Part shown: positions 16,133 through 25,685 of the stretch, piece after piece
Position numbering within the stretch: the stretch's first letter is position 1
How the letters are laid out: the number at the start of each line of letters is the position of its first letter
Source of the DNA: an uncultured Croceitalea sp.
GTDB lineage: Bacteria > Bacteroidota > Bacteroidia > Flavobacteriales > Flavobacteriaceae
DNA length: 64,000 nt
Assembly (NCBI GenBank): GCA_947494805.1
Contig: CANLWK010000001.1
Location: 806,001-870,000 of the forward strand
Direction of reading: 5' to 3'
Notes under the pieces: generated by a model
The model's database searches: none
What the model saw: the letters and a program-made list of their open reading frames with translations, nothing else
What the model was told of the DNA's origin: nothing
Translations under genes and position numbers: made by a program

Positions 16133-16759
16133 ATGTCAACACGAAAAAAAGCACCGGAAGTCAATGCTGGCTCCATGGCCGATATTGCATTTTTACTCCT
16201 TATTTTTTTCTTGGTCACCACCACTTTAGAAACAGATGCCGGTTTAGATCGTCTATTGCCACCTTTAGATACCTTAACTATTGTGGATATCAAAGAACGA
16301 AATTTACTTAGGGTAAGTTTGAACGATCTTAACCAACTTCTTGTAGAGGATGATGTTGTTGATATTAAGGAATTAAGACAATTAACTGTAGACTTTTTAG
16401 ATAATGGCGGTGCGTTGCCGAGCAGCAATTTATATTGTGACTATTGCCAAGGCGCTAAGGATGCTACGTCTTCTGATAACCCGCACAAAGCTGTGATTTC
16501 TCTTACCCATAAGCGAGAGACCAGTTATGGGGCTTATATTGCGGTTCAGAACGAGCTGGTAGGCGCCTATAATGTGTTAAGGAATAGAGAAGGAAAAAGA
16601 CTATACGGTCAAACTTATGTTGAAATGGAAGCTTTGTATTTTGACGAGAAAACAACTTTGGTAGAAAAAGAAAAACTGAAAAACAAAATTAAGGCAGTTC
16701 AAGACTTGTTTCCACAAAAAATCGCTGAAGCTGAATTGTCCAATTCCCCAAAGGAGTAG
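16133..16759 (+). CDS. exbD: ExbD/TolR-family protein, duplicate of the copy at 14871
   Basis: A 208-residue paralogue of the ExbD encoded at 14871. The first 40 residues are nearly identical (both APEVNAGSMADIAFLLLIFF), the proton Asp is D17, and the CxxC insert is conserved (C102 and C105 in YCDYCQG). The C-terminus KIKAVQDLFPQKIAEAE matches KVKTIQDLFPQKLSEAE of copy 1. The coding frame is intact, so the protein is probably made. It starts after the exb terminator and so has its own promoter. Its TAG stop is followed directly, in the same frame, by a remnant of the second exbD type, which points to a tandem duplication of the exbD pair. Confidence 0.9.
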   Translation: MSTRKKAPEVNAGSMADIAFLLLIFFLVTTTLETDAGLDRLLPPLDTLTIVDIKERNLLRVSLNDLNQLLVEDDVVDIKELRQLTVDFLDNGGALPSSNLYCDYCQGAKDATSSDNPHKAVISLTHKRETSYGAYIAVQNELVGAYNVLRNREGKRLYGQTYVEMEALYFDEKTTLVEKEKLKNKIKAVQDLFPQKIAEAELSNSPKE

Positions 16760-16849
16760 GTTATTGAGCTGACTGGAAAGATTAAGAAAGTATATGCGCT
16801 CAATGTAAATTATACAACATTTGATGGAGATTTCTTTAAGAACTTTTAG
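16760..16849 (+). pseudogene. Remnant of the 3' end of a duplicated second-type exbD
   Basis: Reading directly after the TAG at 16757-16759, in the same frame, gives 29 codons and a stop whose end, KKVYALNVNYTTFDGDFF, mirrors the C-terminus of the ExbD at 15491 (RKVNALKVNYTTFEGDAF). There is no start codon or membrane helix, so it is a relic of a second copy whose first about 130 codons are deleted. The match covers the C-terminal 25 or so residues. Confidence 0.85.
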
Positions 16850-16907
16850 GGTTGACAAACTTTTTAATGGTCATGGTTTTCGTTAGTTTTTGATTTACTT
16901 TGTAACC

Positions 16908-17600
16908 ATGATTCGTACAATCTTTGTAACTGTTCTTTTTTGCCTTGTTGCAATTCCGCTTTTCGCCCAAGAAGATGCCGAGGCAGTTCTTATAGATGAC
17001 AAATACTTAGAAGATCAATTTTATGCTGGGTTGTCTTACAACCTATTATCTGAAAGGCCTGGGGCCGTCACCTTAAGAAACCTTTCATACAGTTTACAAC
17101 TTGGTTTTATAAAGGATATTCCGCTTAATGCAAGACGAAACTTTGGTTTGGGATTGGGATTTGGGTACGGTACAAGTTCATATTACAGCAATTTGATCGC
17201 AGAAAGAACTGCTGGCAATATTGCGTATAGAACTTCAGTGGCAAGCGATAGTTTAAACCGGAGCAAATTTGAGACCCATTCAATTGAGTTTCCCTTTGAA
17301 TTAAGATGGCGCACATCAAATACCACGGACTATAAATTTTGGCGCGTTTATGCCGGGGTAAAAGCAGAATATTTGTTTTCACGGAGGTCGAAGGCTGTGT
17401 TTGATGGTCGAACCGATAGTTTTGACAATGATGATGTCTCACCTTGGCAGTATGGTCTTACACTCAATTTTGGATATAATACCTGGAATCTTCATTTTTA
17501 CTATAGTCTGAATCCACTACTTGAGAACAATGCTTCATTAAACGGTGAACAGTTACGTATTAGGCCCATCAGAGTGGGCGTTGTCTTTTACATTTTATAA
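16908..17600 (+). CDS. PorT-like/outer-membrane beta-barrel protein
   Basis: A 230-residue protein with a signal peptide (residues 1-21, LFCLVAIPLFAQ) and a barrel of amphipathic strands (QFYAGLSYNLLS, SLQLGFIKDIP, NFGLGLGFGYG, FWRVYAGVKAEYLFSRR, LTLNFGYNTWNLHFYYSL, ending IRPIRVGVVFYIL). It resembles the porin/PorT superfamily of Bacteroidota. ATG 16908 is chosen for the signal peptide; an upstream TTG at 16890 is less likely. Its place after the exbD genes suggests an envelope role, but it is not shown to be the PorT of the type IX secretion system. It ends convergent with a minus-strand gene, overlapping by six bases. Confidence 0.8.
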   Translation: MIRTIFVTVLFCLVAIPLFAQEDAEAVLIDDKYLEDQFYAGLSYNLLSERPGAVTLRNLSYSLQLGFIKDIPLNARRNFGLGLGFGYGTSSYYSNLIAERTAGNIAYRTSVASDSLNRSKFETHSIEFPFELRWRTSNTTDYKFWRVYAGVKAEYLFSRRSKAVFDGRTDSFDNDDVSPWQYGLTLNFGYNTWNLHFYYSLNPLLENNASLNGEQLRIRPIRVGVVFYIL

Positions 17601-18200
17601 CCAGTATTTCAGCATGAAAAGCTGAGAAAGAACACCTATAAAGAGTCCAGTGGACAGTTCTACTTTGGTATGGGCCTTCATATAAAGTCGTGAAGTGGTG
17701 ACCAAGCCGGTGCACATGGTGAGTATAGCGATGGCAAAGGTTATATTGACTTCAAAATGAATACTTAGTGCTATAATATACATGAGCAAGCTGCCCATAC
17801 CCAACAAATGAACACTTGCCTTAAAGTTGAAAAACAATAGTATTAAAATGGTGACCGACGCCACTACCAACCCTACAAAGAAAAAGTACAGTTCGTTGAT
17901 ATAGTTTTGCGGAATCACTTTGTAGAGAATCATCAGGTATAGTATGATACTGATGTACAGGGGATACTTACGCTCTTTAATGGTCGGAGCGAAAATAGAA
18001 CTCATCAGCCCCAAATTTTTCAAAATAAAAAAGAAAATGATGGGTATGATAACCGTTAATATGAAAATTGGAAGAATATTTCCACTTTGTTGCTCAAGGG
18101 AATTGTATTTGGTCGTTACCAAAAAATAAGAAATCGTTCCACCAATAGGAATGAATAGGGGGTGAAATAAATAGGAAAAAGATTTGAGTACGATGCGCAT
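17595..18200 (-). CDS. Degenerate PAP2-like integral membrane protein
   Basis: A 201-residue protein with about six membrane helices. Three conserved patches sit where the PAP2 phosphatase motifs would be: KERKYP (cf. KxxxxxxRP), FKASVHLLG (cf. PSGH) and SRLYMKAHTKVELSTG (cf. SRxxxxxHxxxD). The last matches well, while the first two are altered. It could be a lipid phosphatase relative that has changed or lost activity. It begins directly after the rpoN stop (ATG at 18200, stop ending at 18202), so it is translated from the rpoN transcript. Family assignment is an inference from motif spacing. Confidence 0.6.
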   Translation of the reverse strand: MRIVLKSFSYLFHPLFIPIGGTISYFLVTTKYNSLEQQSGNILPIFILTVIIPIIFFFILKNLGLMSSIFAPTIKERKYPLYISIILYLMILYKVIPQNYINELYFFFVGLVVASVTILILLFFNFKASVHLLGMGSLLMYIIALSIHFEVNITFAIAILTMCTGLVTTSRLYMKAHTKVELSTGLFIGVLSQLFMLKYWL

Positions 18201-18201
18201 A

Positions 18202-19659
18202 TCAGATTTGCTTTCTGAGCCTCGCAACCGGTATACCCAATTGCTCTCGATATTTCGCTACGGTTCTTCTCGCTATTGGATATCCTTTCTCTTTAAGAAT
18301 TTTGGCCAATTTGTCATCGGTCAGCGGTTTTTTCTTCTCTTCTTCTCCAATGACGGTCTCTAATATTTTTTTGATTTCCCGGGTTGAGACATCTTCTCCT
18401 TGTTCGTTTTTCATAGACTCTGAGAAGAATTCTTTGATCAATTTGGTTCCATAAGGGGTATCTACATATTTGCTATTCGCCACACGCGATACGGTGGACA
18501 CATCCATATGGATTTGGTCCGCAATATCCTTTAAAATCATGGGGCGCAACTTTCGTTCATCACCCGTCAGAAAATATTCTCTCTGGTAGTTCATTATCGA
18601 GTTCATGGTTATGAACAGTGTTTGTTGGCGTTGTTTGATGGCGTCAATGAACCACTTGGCAGCATCAAGCTTTTGCTTGATGAAAAGTACGGTGTCTTTT
18701 TGAGACTTCGATTTCTCTTTGGCATCTTTATAGCCCTGCAACATATTGCTGTAGTCTTTTGATACGTGCAATTCTGGGGCATTACGGCCGTTTAGGTTCA
18801 GTTCAAGTTCTCCATCGATTATTTTAATGGAGAAGTCCGGCACGACATGCTCAATGATTCTGTTATTGCCCGAATAAGATCCCCCTGGCTTGGGATTCAA
18901 TTTTTCAATTTCGGAGATAGCATCTTTGAGTGCTTCTTCGGTTATATTATGTTTGGCAATTAACTTTTTGTAGTGCTTTTTGGTGAACTGGTCAAAAGAA
19001 CGTTTCAAGATGCTTGTTGCCAATTCCACCGAAGGTGTTGTCTCTTTTCGCTCTAATTGTATGATTAAGCATTCGTCTAAACTACGCGCTGCAACGCCCG
19101 GAGGATCTAGCTCTTGAACAGTTTTCAATACCTTTTCTATTGTCGCTTCATCGGTATAGATGTTTTGGGTGAAGGCCAAATCGTCCATGATATCTGTAAG
19201 TGGTCTTCTGATGTAACCACTTTCGTCTACACTACCTACCAAAAATTCAGCGATTGCCCATTCTTCATCACTTAGGTAGACCGTGTTCAGTTGATTGATC
19301 AAGTATTGGTTGAAAGAGACACCTGCTGCGTACGGAACACTTTTTTCATCGTCATCGGCACTATAGTTACTGGTCTGCGTGCGATAGTCGGGTATTTCAT
19401 CATCGCTGAGATAATCGTCAATATTGATGTCTTCGGCATTGATAGACTCACTATCGGCGGTATCATCAAAGACATCATCGTAAGCGTCTTCTGCAGTTTC
19501 ACTTTCTGCCTTGCCACTTTCTAAAGCCGGGTTCTCTTCCAATTCTTGCTTTAACCGCTGTTCAAATGCCTGTGTTGGCAACTGAATCAATTTCATCAAT
19601 TGAATCTGTTGCGGTGATAGTTTTTGGGAAAGCTTAAATTGAAGGTGTTGCTTTAGCAT
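18202..19659 (-). CDS. rpoN: RNA polymerase sigma-54 factor
   Basis: A 485-residue sigma-54. Region I is the Gln/Leu-rich N-terminus LKQHLQFKLSQKLSPQQIQL; region II is acidic (about 48-110, many Asp/Glu); region III has the core-binding domain and the helix-turn-helix around DIADQIHMDVSTVSRVANSK; the RpoN box ARRTVAKYRE is at about 463-472. Length is normal. It directs transcription from -24/-12 promoters with enhancer-binding proteins; none is encoded in this window. It lies between asnS upstream and a membrane protein downstream on the same strand. Confidence 0.96.
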   Translation of the reverse strand: MLKQHLQFKLSQKLSPQQIQLMKLIQLPTQAFEQRLKQELEENPALESGKAESETAEDAYDDVFDDTADSESINAEDINIDDYLSDDEIPDYRTQTSNYSADDDEKSVPYAAGVSFNQYLINQLNTVYLSDEEWAIAEFLVGSVDESGYIRRPLTDIMDDLAFTQNIYTDEATIEKVLKTVQELDPPGVAARSLDECLIIQLERKETTPSVELATSILKRSFDQFTKKHYKKLIAKHNITEEALKDAISEIEKLNPKPGGSYSGNNRIIEHVVPDFSIKIIDGELELNLNGRNAPELHVSKDYSNMLQGYKDAKEKSKSQKDTVLFIKQKLDAAKWFIDAIKQRQQTLFITMNSIMNYQREYFLTGDERKLRPMILKDIADQIHMDVSTVSRVANSKYVDTPYGTKLIKEFFSESMKNEQGEDVSTREIKKILETVIGEEEKKKPLTDDKLAKILKEKGYPIARRTVAKYREQLGIPVARLRKQI

Positions 19660-19699
19660 ACGGAGTCTATTCCTTACTTATAAAGTTAAAGAAATCAAT

Positions 19700-21145
19700 T
19701 TAAAACTCAGCATTCTGTGGTGTTCTTGGAAAAGGAATCACGTCACGGATGTTGCCCATGCCCGTGGCAAATTGCACCAAACGCTCAAAACCAAGTCCGA
19801 AACCACTATGAACTGCTGTGCCAAATTTGCGAAGGTCCAAATACCACCAGAGTTCTTCTTCCTCGATATCCAACTCGGCCATCTTTTGTTGTAGGACCTC
19901 TAAACGTTCTTCACGTTGGGATCCTCCTGCGATTTCTCCAATTCCCGGGAAAAGTACATCCATGGCCCGAACCGTTTTTCCGTCTTCGTTCAAACGCATA
20001 TAAAATGCTTTGATGTTTGCAGGATAATCAAACAAAATAACTGGACATTTAAAATGTTTCTCCACAAGAAAACGCTCATGCTCACTTTGTAGATCCGCAC
20101 CCCATTCATTGATAATATATTGAAACTTCCTTTTCTTGTTGGGTTTGCTATTTCTTAAAATGTCAATAGCTTCAGTGTAAGAAACACGTTTAAAGGTATT
20201 GTCAACCACAAAACGCAGTTTTTCTATAAGCGCCATTTCACTGCGTTCTGCCTGGGGTTTTGACTTTTCTTCATCAAGCAGGCGGTGCTCTAAAAACTTA
20301 AGATCTTCCTCACAATTGTCAAGAATATATTTCAACACCCATTTTATAAAATCTTCGGCAAGGTCCATGTTGGCATCTAAATCATAGAATGCCATCTCGG
20401 GCTCAATCATCCAGAATTCTGCTAAGTGTCTTGAGGTATTTGAGTTTTCGGCCCTGAATGTTGGTCCAAAAGTATATACTTTACCAAGGCCCATTGCATA
20501 GGCTTCGGCCTCTAGTTGTCCAGAAACGGTTAGGTTGGTTTCCTTTCCAAAAAAATCTTGCTTATAATCAACCTCGCCAGCATCGGTCAAAGGTGGGTTT
20601 TTAGCATCCAAACCAGTGACCCTGAACATTTCACCTGCTCCTTCAGCATCAGAGCCTGTAATTATCGGAGCATGAAAATAGTAGAAACCATTTTTTTGAA
20701 AATAGGTGTGCACTGCATATGCCAAAGCGGAACGTAGTCGCATAACCGCAGAAAATGTGTTGGTACGTACCCTTAGGTGTGCCTTTTCACGTAAGAACTC
20801 AAGAGAATGTTTTTTTGGCTGAATGGGGTAGGTGTCAGCATCAGCTTCACCGTGCACGAAAATTTCGCTGGCTTGTATTTCAACCTTTTGACCACGACCT
20901 TGACTTTCAACCAAAGTTCCTTTGATTTTTAGCGCAGCACCTGTCGAGATAGACTTGATAAGACGTTCTTCAAAATTCTCAAAGTCAACCACACATTGAA
21001 CGTTGCTGATGGTAGAACCATCGTTCAAGGCGATAAAACGATTGCTTCTGAACGTTTTTACCCATCCATTTACTTCAACCTCTTGCTGTTGGGGAGCGGT
21101 ATTCAAAAGTTCTTTGACTGAAATCTGTGACATTGGTACTGGCAT
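19700..21145 (-). CDS. asnS: Asparaginyl-tRNA synthetase
   Basis: A 481-residue class IIb aminoacyl-tRNA synthetase that charges tRNA-Asn. It has an N-terminal OB-fold anticodon-binding domain (about 1-110, [19 protein letters not shown]) and the catalytic domain with motif 2 around [19 protein letters not shown] and motif 3 [15 protein letters not shown]. The Asn-type family is supported by the length and the EFWMIEPE motif. Two ATGs (21145 and 21133) are possible starts. It lies upstream of rpoN on the same strand with a 40-base gap. Confidence 0.95.
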   Translation of the reverse strand: MPVPMSQISVKELLNTAPQQQEVEVNGWVKTFRSNRFIALNDGSTISNVQCVVDFENFEERLIKSISTGAALKIKGTLVESQGRGQKVEIQASEIFVHGEADADTYPIQPKKHSLEFLREKAHLRVRTNTFSAVMRLRSALAYAVHTYFQKNGFYYFHAPIITGSDAEGAGEMFRVTGLDAKNPPLTDAGEVDYKQDFFGKETNLTVSGQLEAEAYAMGLGKVYTFGPTFRAENSNTSRHLAEFWMIEPEMAFYDLDANMDLAEDFIKWVLKYILDNCEEDLKFLEHRLLDEEKSKPQAERSEMALIEKLRFVVDNTFKRVSYTEAIDILRNSKPNKKRKFQYIINEWGADLQSEHERFLVEKHFKCPVILFDYPANIKAFYMRLNEDGKTVRAMDVLFPGIGEIAGGSQREERLEVLQQKMAELDIEEEELWWYLDLRKFGTAVHSGFGLGFERLVQFATGMGNIRDVIPFPRTPQNAEF

Positions 21146-21199
21146 CTAAAATTAAGCTGCAAAGATAACTTTTTGACTAAAATGGACTATTATAAAGGG

Positions 21200-23596
21200 C
21201 TATTTACCATTTGCATTGTCATCATTTTTTGGTAAGATGTCAATTTGTGGTTTTTTGAGTACGGTTTTGTTTGCAATACTGCGTTCTAATGACAACAACA
21301 GTGAAGGCAACAAAATTAGATTTGCCAACATGGCGAACAATAAGGTTGCAGAAACAAGTCCGCCCAGTGCTTGCGTGCCGCCAAAACTTGAAATGATAAA
21401 CACCGAGAAACCGAAAAACAGTACAATTGAGGTATAGAACATACTTACCCCAGTTTCACGAAGTGCATTGTAGACCGATTTTTTGATTTGCCATTTATTT
21501 GCGGTCAGTTCTTGCCGGTATTTGGCCAAAAAGTGAATGGTATCGTCAACCGAAATACCAAATGCAATACTGAATATTAAAATTGTTGAAGGTTTAATGG
21601 GTACACCCAAATACCCCATAAGACCCGCGGTAATCACCAATGGCAATAGATTGGGCACCAGTGATATCAAAATCATTCGAAACGACCTAAATAAATAGGC
21701 CATGAAAAGTGATATCAAACCAATGGCAAAAGCCAAGGACAATAAAAGGTTCTTGGTCAAATACTTTGTACCTTTTAAGAACAAGAGGGCCTTGCCCGTC
21801 ATGTAAACGTTGTATCGCTCAGAAGGAAATATTTTAGAGATAGATTTGATAAGATCTTGTTCAATTTCTTCCATGCGGGTGGTTTTAACGTCGCGCATAA
21901 AAGTGGTCATACGGGCAATTTGACCTGTGCTGTCCACAAAACTTTGTAAGAGATCTCCATTTTCAGATGACTTACGGGCAACATCCATGATAAAGGTATT
22001 CTCTTGCGATGTCGGCAATTGGTAATATTTTGGAATGCCATTGTAAAAAGCCTGTTTTGAGTATTTCACCAAATTGACCACAGAGACCGGTTTTGACAAT
22101 TCTGGTGTTTCATCAATTTCGTTGGCCAGTTCATTCATTCGACGTAGGGTAGCAGGCTTTAAAATTCCGTTTTTACGCTTGGTGTCGACCACGACCTCTA
22201 CCGGCATGATACCATCAAATTCTTTTTCAAAGAACCTAATGTCTTTAAAAAACTTGGCGTCTTTGGGTAGGTCTTCAATCCGGCTTCCGGTAATCTCAAT
22301 TTGATAGATTCCGATAATACTCAATACCAAAATAGCTACAGAAGTAATGTATACCGCTACACGATGGTTGCGCACTACATGTTCCATCCAGCTGACAAAA
22401 CGATCGATCCACTTTTTTCTAAGATGTTTTAAGTGCTTGTCTTTAGGGATGGACATAAAGCTATAGATAATCGGAATAATCAATAGCGACAATAAAAAGA
22501 TGCAAAGGATGTTGATTGATGCTACGATACCAAACTCCCTTAAAAGATCACTATCAAGAATAATAAAAGTGGCAAAACCAAGAGCAGTGGTGCAATTGGT
22601 CATGAGCGTGGCATTGCCAACCTTTGAAATAACCCTTTGTAATGATAGCGCCTGATTACCGTGCTTCTTAACTTCTTGCTGATATTTATTGATCAAAAAG
22701 ATACAATTGGGAATACCAATTACGATGATCAAAGGTGGTATCAATGCCGTGAGAATAGTTATCTCGTACTGAAAAAGGCCCAACACTCCAAAAGCCCACA
22801 TCACACCAATGATAACCACGAACATCGATATAAAGGTGGCCCTAAAGCTTCTAAAAAAGAAAAAGAAAATAAGAGATGTCACCACTAGGGCAGCCAATAT
22901 GAACTTTCCAATTTCATCGATGATAATTTTTGAGTTCCATGTTTTGATATAGGGCATACCTGAAACCCGCACGTCAAGTTTGGTGTCTTCTTCGAAGTTC
23001 TCTACCAGGTTTTCTAAATCGGCCAAGATAAATTCATTTCTGACCGAAGTGTTTAAAATGTCTTTGTCCAAATAAATAACTGTTCGAACCGTGCCAGTTT
23101 TAGGATTGAAAATTAAGTTTTCGTAAAACGGCATATCTTCAAAAAGATGGTTTTTGATATCCGTTACTTCTTTTTGGGTTGTGGGAATGGAGTCTATCAA
23201 AGGACGTAAGACGAATTCTTGCTTCTCGTTGTCCTTGACCAATTCTTGTAAATTGTCGGTAGAAATGACAAAATCAATCTCTGGAATGGCCTGAAATTGT
23301 TTGCTCAGTTTGTTCCAACGGTTGAAATTTTCGGGTAAGAAAAGCAGACTGTCTTTCACGGCAAGAACAATGGCATTATCCTCTTCGCCAAAAAGACCTA
23401 CGAACTCATCATATTGGACCGTTTCAGGATGGTCATCGGGCAATACATTGGCCTCGGTGTTTGAGAAACGCATGTTTTTCCATTGTAACCCAAGAAAAAC
23501 AGTGACTCCTGCAACCAATAAGAGGATAATAATTCTATTTCTGAGGATGATACGTGCGAGCCTTGCCCAAAACCCTTGAAAAAGTTTTTTTAACAT
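21200..23596 (-). CDS. RND/MMPL-family membrane transporter
   Basis: A 798-residue integral membrane protein with two repeats, each a membrane helix, a large periplasmic loop (about 40-235 and 445-625) and a bundle of five helices. The second bundle contains FSIAFGISVDDTIHFLAKYR, the proton-relay Asp pair of RND transporters, while the first bundle holds PNCIFLINKY instead. The total is about 12 helices. Such stand-alone MMPL proteins without an adapter or outer-membrane channel gene nearby often export lipids or hopanoid-like compounds. Substrate unknown. It lies between frr and asnS on the same strand. Confidence 0.85.
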   Translation of the reverse strand: MLKKLFQGFWARLARIILRNRIIILLLVAGVTVFLGLQWKNMRFSNTEANVLPDDHPETVQYDEFVGLFGEEDNAIVLAVKDSLLFLPENFNRWNKLSKQFQAIPEIDFVISTDNLQELVKDNEKQEFVLRPLIDSIPTTQKEVTDIKNHLFEDMPFYENLIFNPKTGTVRTVIYLDKDILNTSVRNEFILADLENLVENFEEDTKLDVRVSGMPYIKTWNSKIIIDEIGKFILAALVVTSLIFFFFFRSFRATFISMFVVIIGVMWAFGVLGLFQYEITILTALIPPLIIVIGIPNCIFLINKYQQEVKKHGNQALSLQRVISKVGNATLMTNCTTALGFATFIILDSDLLREFGIVASINILCIFLLSLLIIPIIYSFMSIPKDKHLKHLRKKWIDRFVSWMEHVVRNHRVAVYITSVAILVLSIIGIYQIEITGSRIEDLPKDAKFFKDIRFFEKEFDGIMPVEVVVDTKRKNGILKPATLRRMNELANEIDETPELSKPVSVVNLVKYSKQAFYNGIPKYYQLPTSQENTFIMDVARKSSENGDLLQSFVDSTGQIARMTTFMRDVKTTRMEEIEQDLIKSISKIFPSERYNVYMTGKALLFLKGTKYLTKNLLLSLAFAIGLISLFMAYLFRSFRMILISLVPNLLPLVITAGLMGYLGVPIKPSTILIFSIAFGISVDDTIHFLAKYRQELTANKWQIKKSVYNALRETGVSMFYTSIVLFFGFSVFIISSFGGTQALGGLVSATLLFAMLANLILLPSLLLSLERSIANKTVLKKPQIDILPKNDDNANGK

Positions 23597-23666
23597 TTCT
23601 GCGTTCTTGCGTGCAAAGGTAGAAAATGATAGGTCGTGAACCTAGCAGATGGAATACATAAAGGTC

Positions 23667-24221
23667 TTATACCTTCATAATCTCAGTCTCCTTCACGGCA
23701 AAGACTGAATCTACTTTTTTGCCATAGTCATCGGTCAATTCTTGAACGTCAACTTCGGCATTGCTCAATAGGTCTTCTGAGATATCCAGTTTTTTCAGCT
23801 CTTTATTTGCTTCTTGCCGTGCAGTTCTGATGCTCACTTTGGCATCTTCGGCTTCGGCTTTGGCCTGTTTGACCAAATCTCTACGACGCTCTTCAGTCAA
23901 TGGGGGTACGTTGATGATTACCATATCGCCATTGTTCATGGGGTTGAACCCTAAATTTGAGTTCATAATGGCCGTTTCAATCTCTTGAAGCATGCTTTTC
24001 TCCCAAGGTTGTACCGAAATGGTACGAGCGTCAGGGGTATTGATATTGGAAACTTGAGACAATGGCGTCTGCGAACCGTAATATTCGACCATTACCGTTG
24101 ATAGCATTGCTGGGCTGGCCTTACCAGCCCTAATCTTTACAAAAGCTTTTTCAAGGTGCAACATGGCGCCATCCATAGCCTCTTTAGTCGTGTCTAAAAT
24201 AAAAGTTATCTCTTCGTTCAT
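23667..24221 (-). CDS. frr: Ribosome recycling factor
   Basis: A 184-residue RRF that, with EF-G, splits the post-termination ribosome. Typical features are the beginning AMLHLEKAFVKIRAGKASP, the core GSQTPLSQVSNINTPDARTI, the loop MNNGDMVIINVPPLTEERR and a C-terminal helix with DDYGKKVDSVFAVKE. Length is normal. It lies 43 bases after pyrH on the same strand, the order pyrH-frr found in most bacteria, here separated from tsf-rpsB. Confidence 0.97.
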   Translation of the reverse strand: MNEEITFILDTTKEAMDGAMLHLEKAFVKIRAGKASPAMLSTVMVEYYGSQTPLSQVSNINTPDARTISVQPWEKSMLQEIETAIMNSNLGFNPMNNGDMVIINVPPLTEERRRDLVKQAKAEAEDAKVSIRTARQEANKELKKLDISEDLLSNAEVDVQELTDDYGKKVDSVFAVKETEIMKV

Positions 24222-24264
24222 GTTCTGATCAAATTTAGTTCAATAACCCAATTATTATGCCAAG

Positions 24265-24972
24265 CTAGTTGTTGACAACGGTACCTATATTTTCGCCTGA
24301 GATGAGTTTCATCAGGTTGCCGCGTGTGTTCATATCAAAGACCACTATCGGTAATTCATTCTCTTGACTTAAAGTGAAAGCGGTGGTATCCATAACTTTT
24401 AACCCTTTCGTCAACACATCAGAGAATGAGAGTGATTCAAATTTTGTGGCGTTCTTATCTTTTTCGGGGTCTGCGGTATAGATACCGTCAACACGCGTAC
24501 CTTTTAAAATGACATCGGCCTTAATTTCAATAGCACGTAAAACGGCTGCAGAATCTGTTGTAAAATAAGGGTTTCCCGTGCCACCGCCAAAAATAACGAC
24601 CCTGCCTTTTTCTAGGTGGCGCATGGCCCTTCTTCGAATAAAGGGTTCAGCAACTTCGTTGATTTTTATGGCAGATTGTACTCTTGTTTCAACCCCGGCA
24701 TTCTCTAAGGCACTTTGTAATGCCAAACTGTTAATGACCGTAGCCAACATACCCATATGGTCTCCTTGTACGCGGTCCATGCCTTGGCTGGCTCCTTTCA
24801 GGCCCCTAAAAATGTTTCCACCTCCAATGACTATGGCAACTTGAATTCCTTTTTCAACAACCGCTTTGATGTCTTCCGCGTATTCAATCAATCGATTTGC
24901 GTCGATTCCATATTGCTGCTCGCCCATTAAAGCTTCACCACTCAATTTTAAAAGAATTCTCTTGTATTGCAT
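24265..24972 (-). CDS. pyrH: Uridylate kinase
   Basis: A 235-residue UMP kinase of the amino-acid kinase fold, making UDP from UMP and ATP. Visible motifs are [11 protein letters not shown] (phosphate binding), [38 protein letters not shown] and [14 protein letters not shown]. Length is normal. The ATG at 24972 is clear. It heads the minus-strand run pyrH-frr-MMPL-asnS-rpoN and is divergent from the ECF sigma gene; 154 bases separate the two. Confidence 0.96.
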   Translation of the reverse strand: MQYKRILLKLSGEALMGEQQYGIDANRLIEYAEDIKAVVEKGIQVAIVIGGGNIFRGLKGASQGMDRVQGDHMGMLATVINSLALQSALENAGVETRVQSAIKINEVAEPFIRRRAMRHLEKGRVVIFGGGTGNPYFTTDSAAVLRAIEIKADVILKGTRVDGIYTADPEKDKNATKFESLSFSDVLTKGLKVMDTTAFTLSQENELPIVVFDMNTRGNLMKLISGENIGTVVNN

Positions 24973-25078
24973 TTACCGCGTTTTGAAATCCGAACAAAAA
25001 TAGTCAAAAATATTTTTGAGCTAGAGGGTAACAATATTCAAAGAAGGCATAAAAAAATCAAAAAATTCAATACTTTTT

Positions 25079-25104
25079 GTAACCTTTTGAAAATTGGGCA
25101 GTAT
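25079..25104 (+). promoter_or_regulatory. Candidate ECF-type promoter of the sigma factor gene
   Basis: GTAACC at 25079-25084 is followed after 16 bases by GTAT at 25101-25104, 23 bases before the sigma ATG. The same arrangement occurs at 33224 (GTAACC, 16 bases, GTCT) upstream of the DUF5916 gene. This resembles ECF promoters with AAC in the -35 box and GTC in the -10 box and suggests autoregulation. This is pattern matching only. Confidence 0.4.
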
Positions 25105-25126
25105 ACCCTTTGTCAACCAATCTAAA

Positions 25127-25681
25127 ATGCAACAATTAAGCGATAACTCATTAATGCTAAAAGTAAAATCTGGAGAGTTGGACAAGCTCGGACTCTTATA
25201 TGAGCGGCACAAAAAACGACTCTTTGGATTCTTTTACAATATGAACAGTGATGCCATGACAAGTGAAGATCTAGTGCAAAATGTTTTTGTTCGTATGATG
25301 AAGTACAAACATTCGTATTCAGGGGAAGGCTCATTTTTAGCATGGATGTTCAGTATGGCCCGTAACGTGAACAACGATTACCACAATAAGAACAAAAAGA
25401 GCAGAAATCAATACGAACTGTCTACCGTGGAATATAAGTTGGAAGCAACCGAAACGATTGAAAATACCATGGACCAAAAGGATGCAATAGCGCAACTGAA
25501 CAGGGCTATGCAAAATTTATCCACTGACAAGCGCGAAGTTTTGATATTGAGCAAGTTTAAAGAAATGAGGTTCAGTGAAATTGGCCAAGTTCTGGGCTGC
25601 TCTGAAAATACAGCAAAAGTAAAAGCACATCGCGCATTAAAAGAATTGAAAACAGTATTTAATCAAATGCAAATACCATAG
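25127..25681 (+). CDS. ECF-type RNA polymerase sigma factor
   Basis: A 184-residue sigma-70 family factor with region 2 at about 24-91 (YERHKKRLFGFFYNMN, SEDLVQNVFVRMMKY, FLAWMFSMARNVNNDY) and region 4 at about 122-174 (LSTDKREVLILSKFKEMRFSE, GCSENTAKVKAHRALKEL). There is no sigma-1 or sigma-3 region, so it is extracytoplasmic-function type. The ATG at 25127 is preferred over an upstream TTG at 25094. The next gene starts four bases after its stop and is an N-terminally cytoplasmic, single-helix membrane protein, the usual form of an anti-sigma partner. Confidence 0.92.
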   Translation: MQQLSDNSLMLKVKSGELDKLGLLYERHKKRLFGFFYNMNSDAMTSEDLVQNVFVRMMKYKHSYSGEGSFLAWMFSMARNVNNDYHNKNKKSRNQYELSTVEYKLEATETIENTMDQKDAIAQLNRAMQNLSTDKREVLILSKFKEMRFSEIGQVLGCSENTAKVKAHRALKELKTVFNQMQIP

Positions 25682-25685
25682 GATT

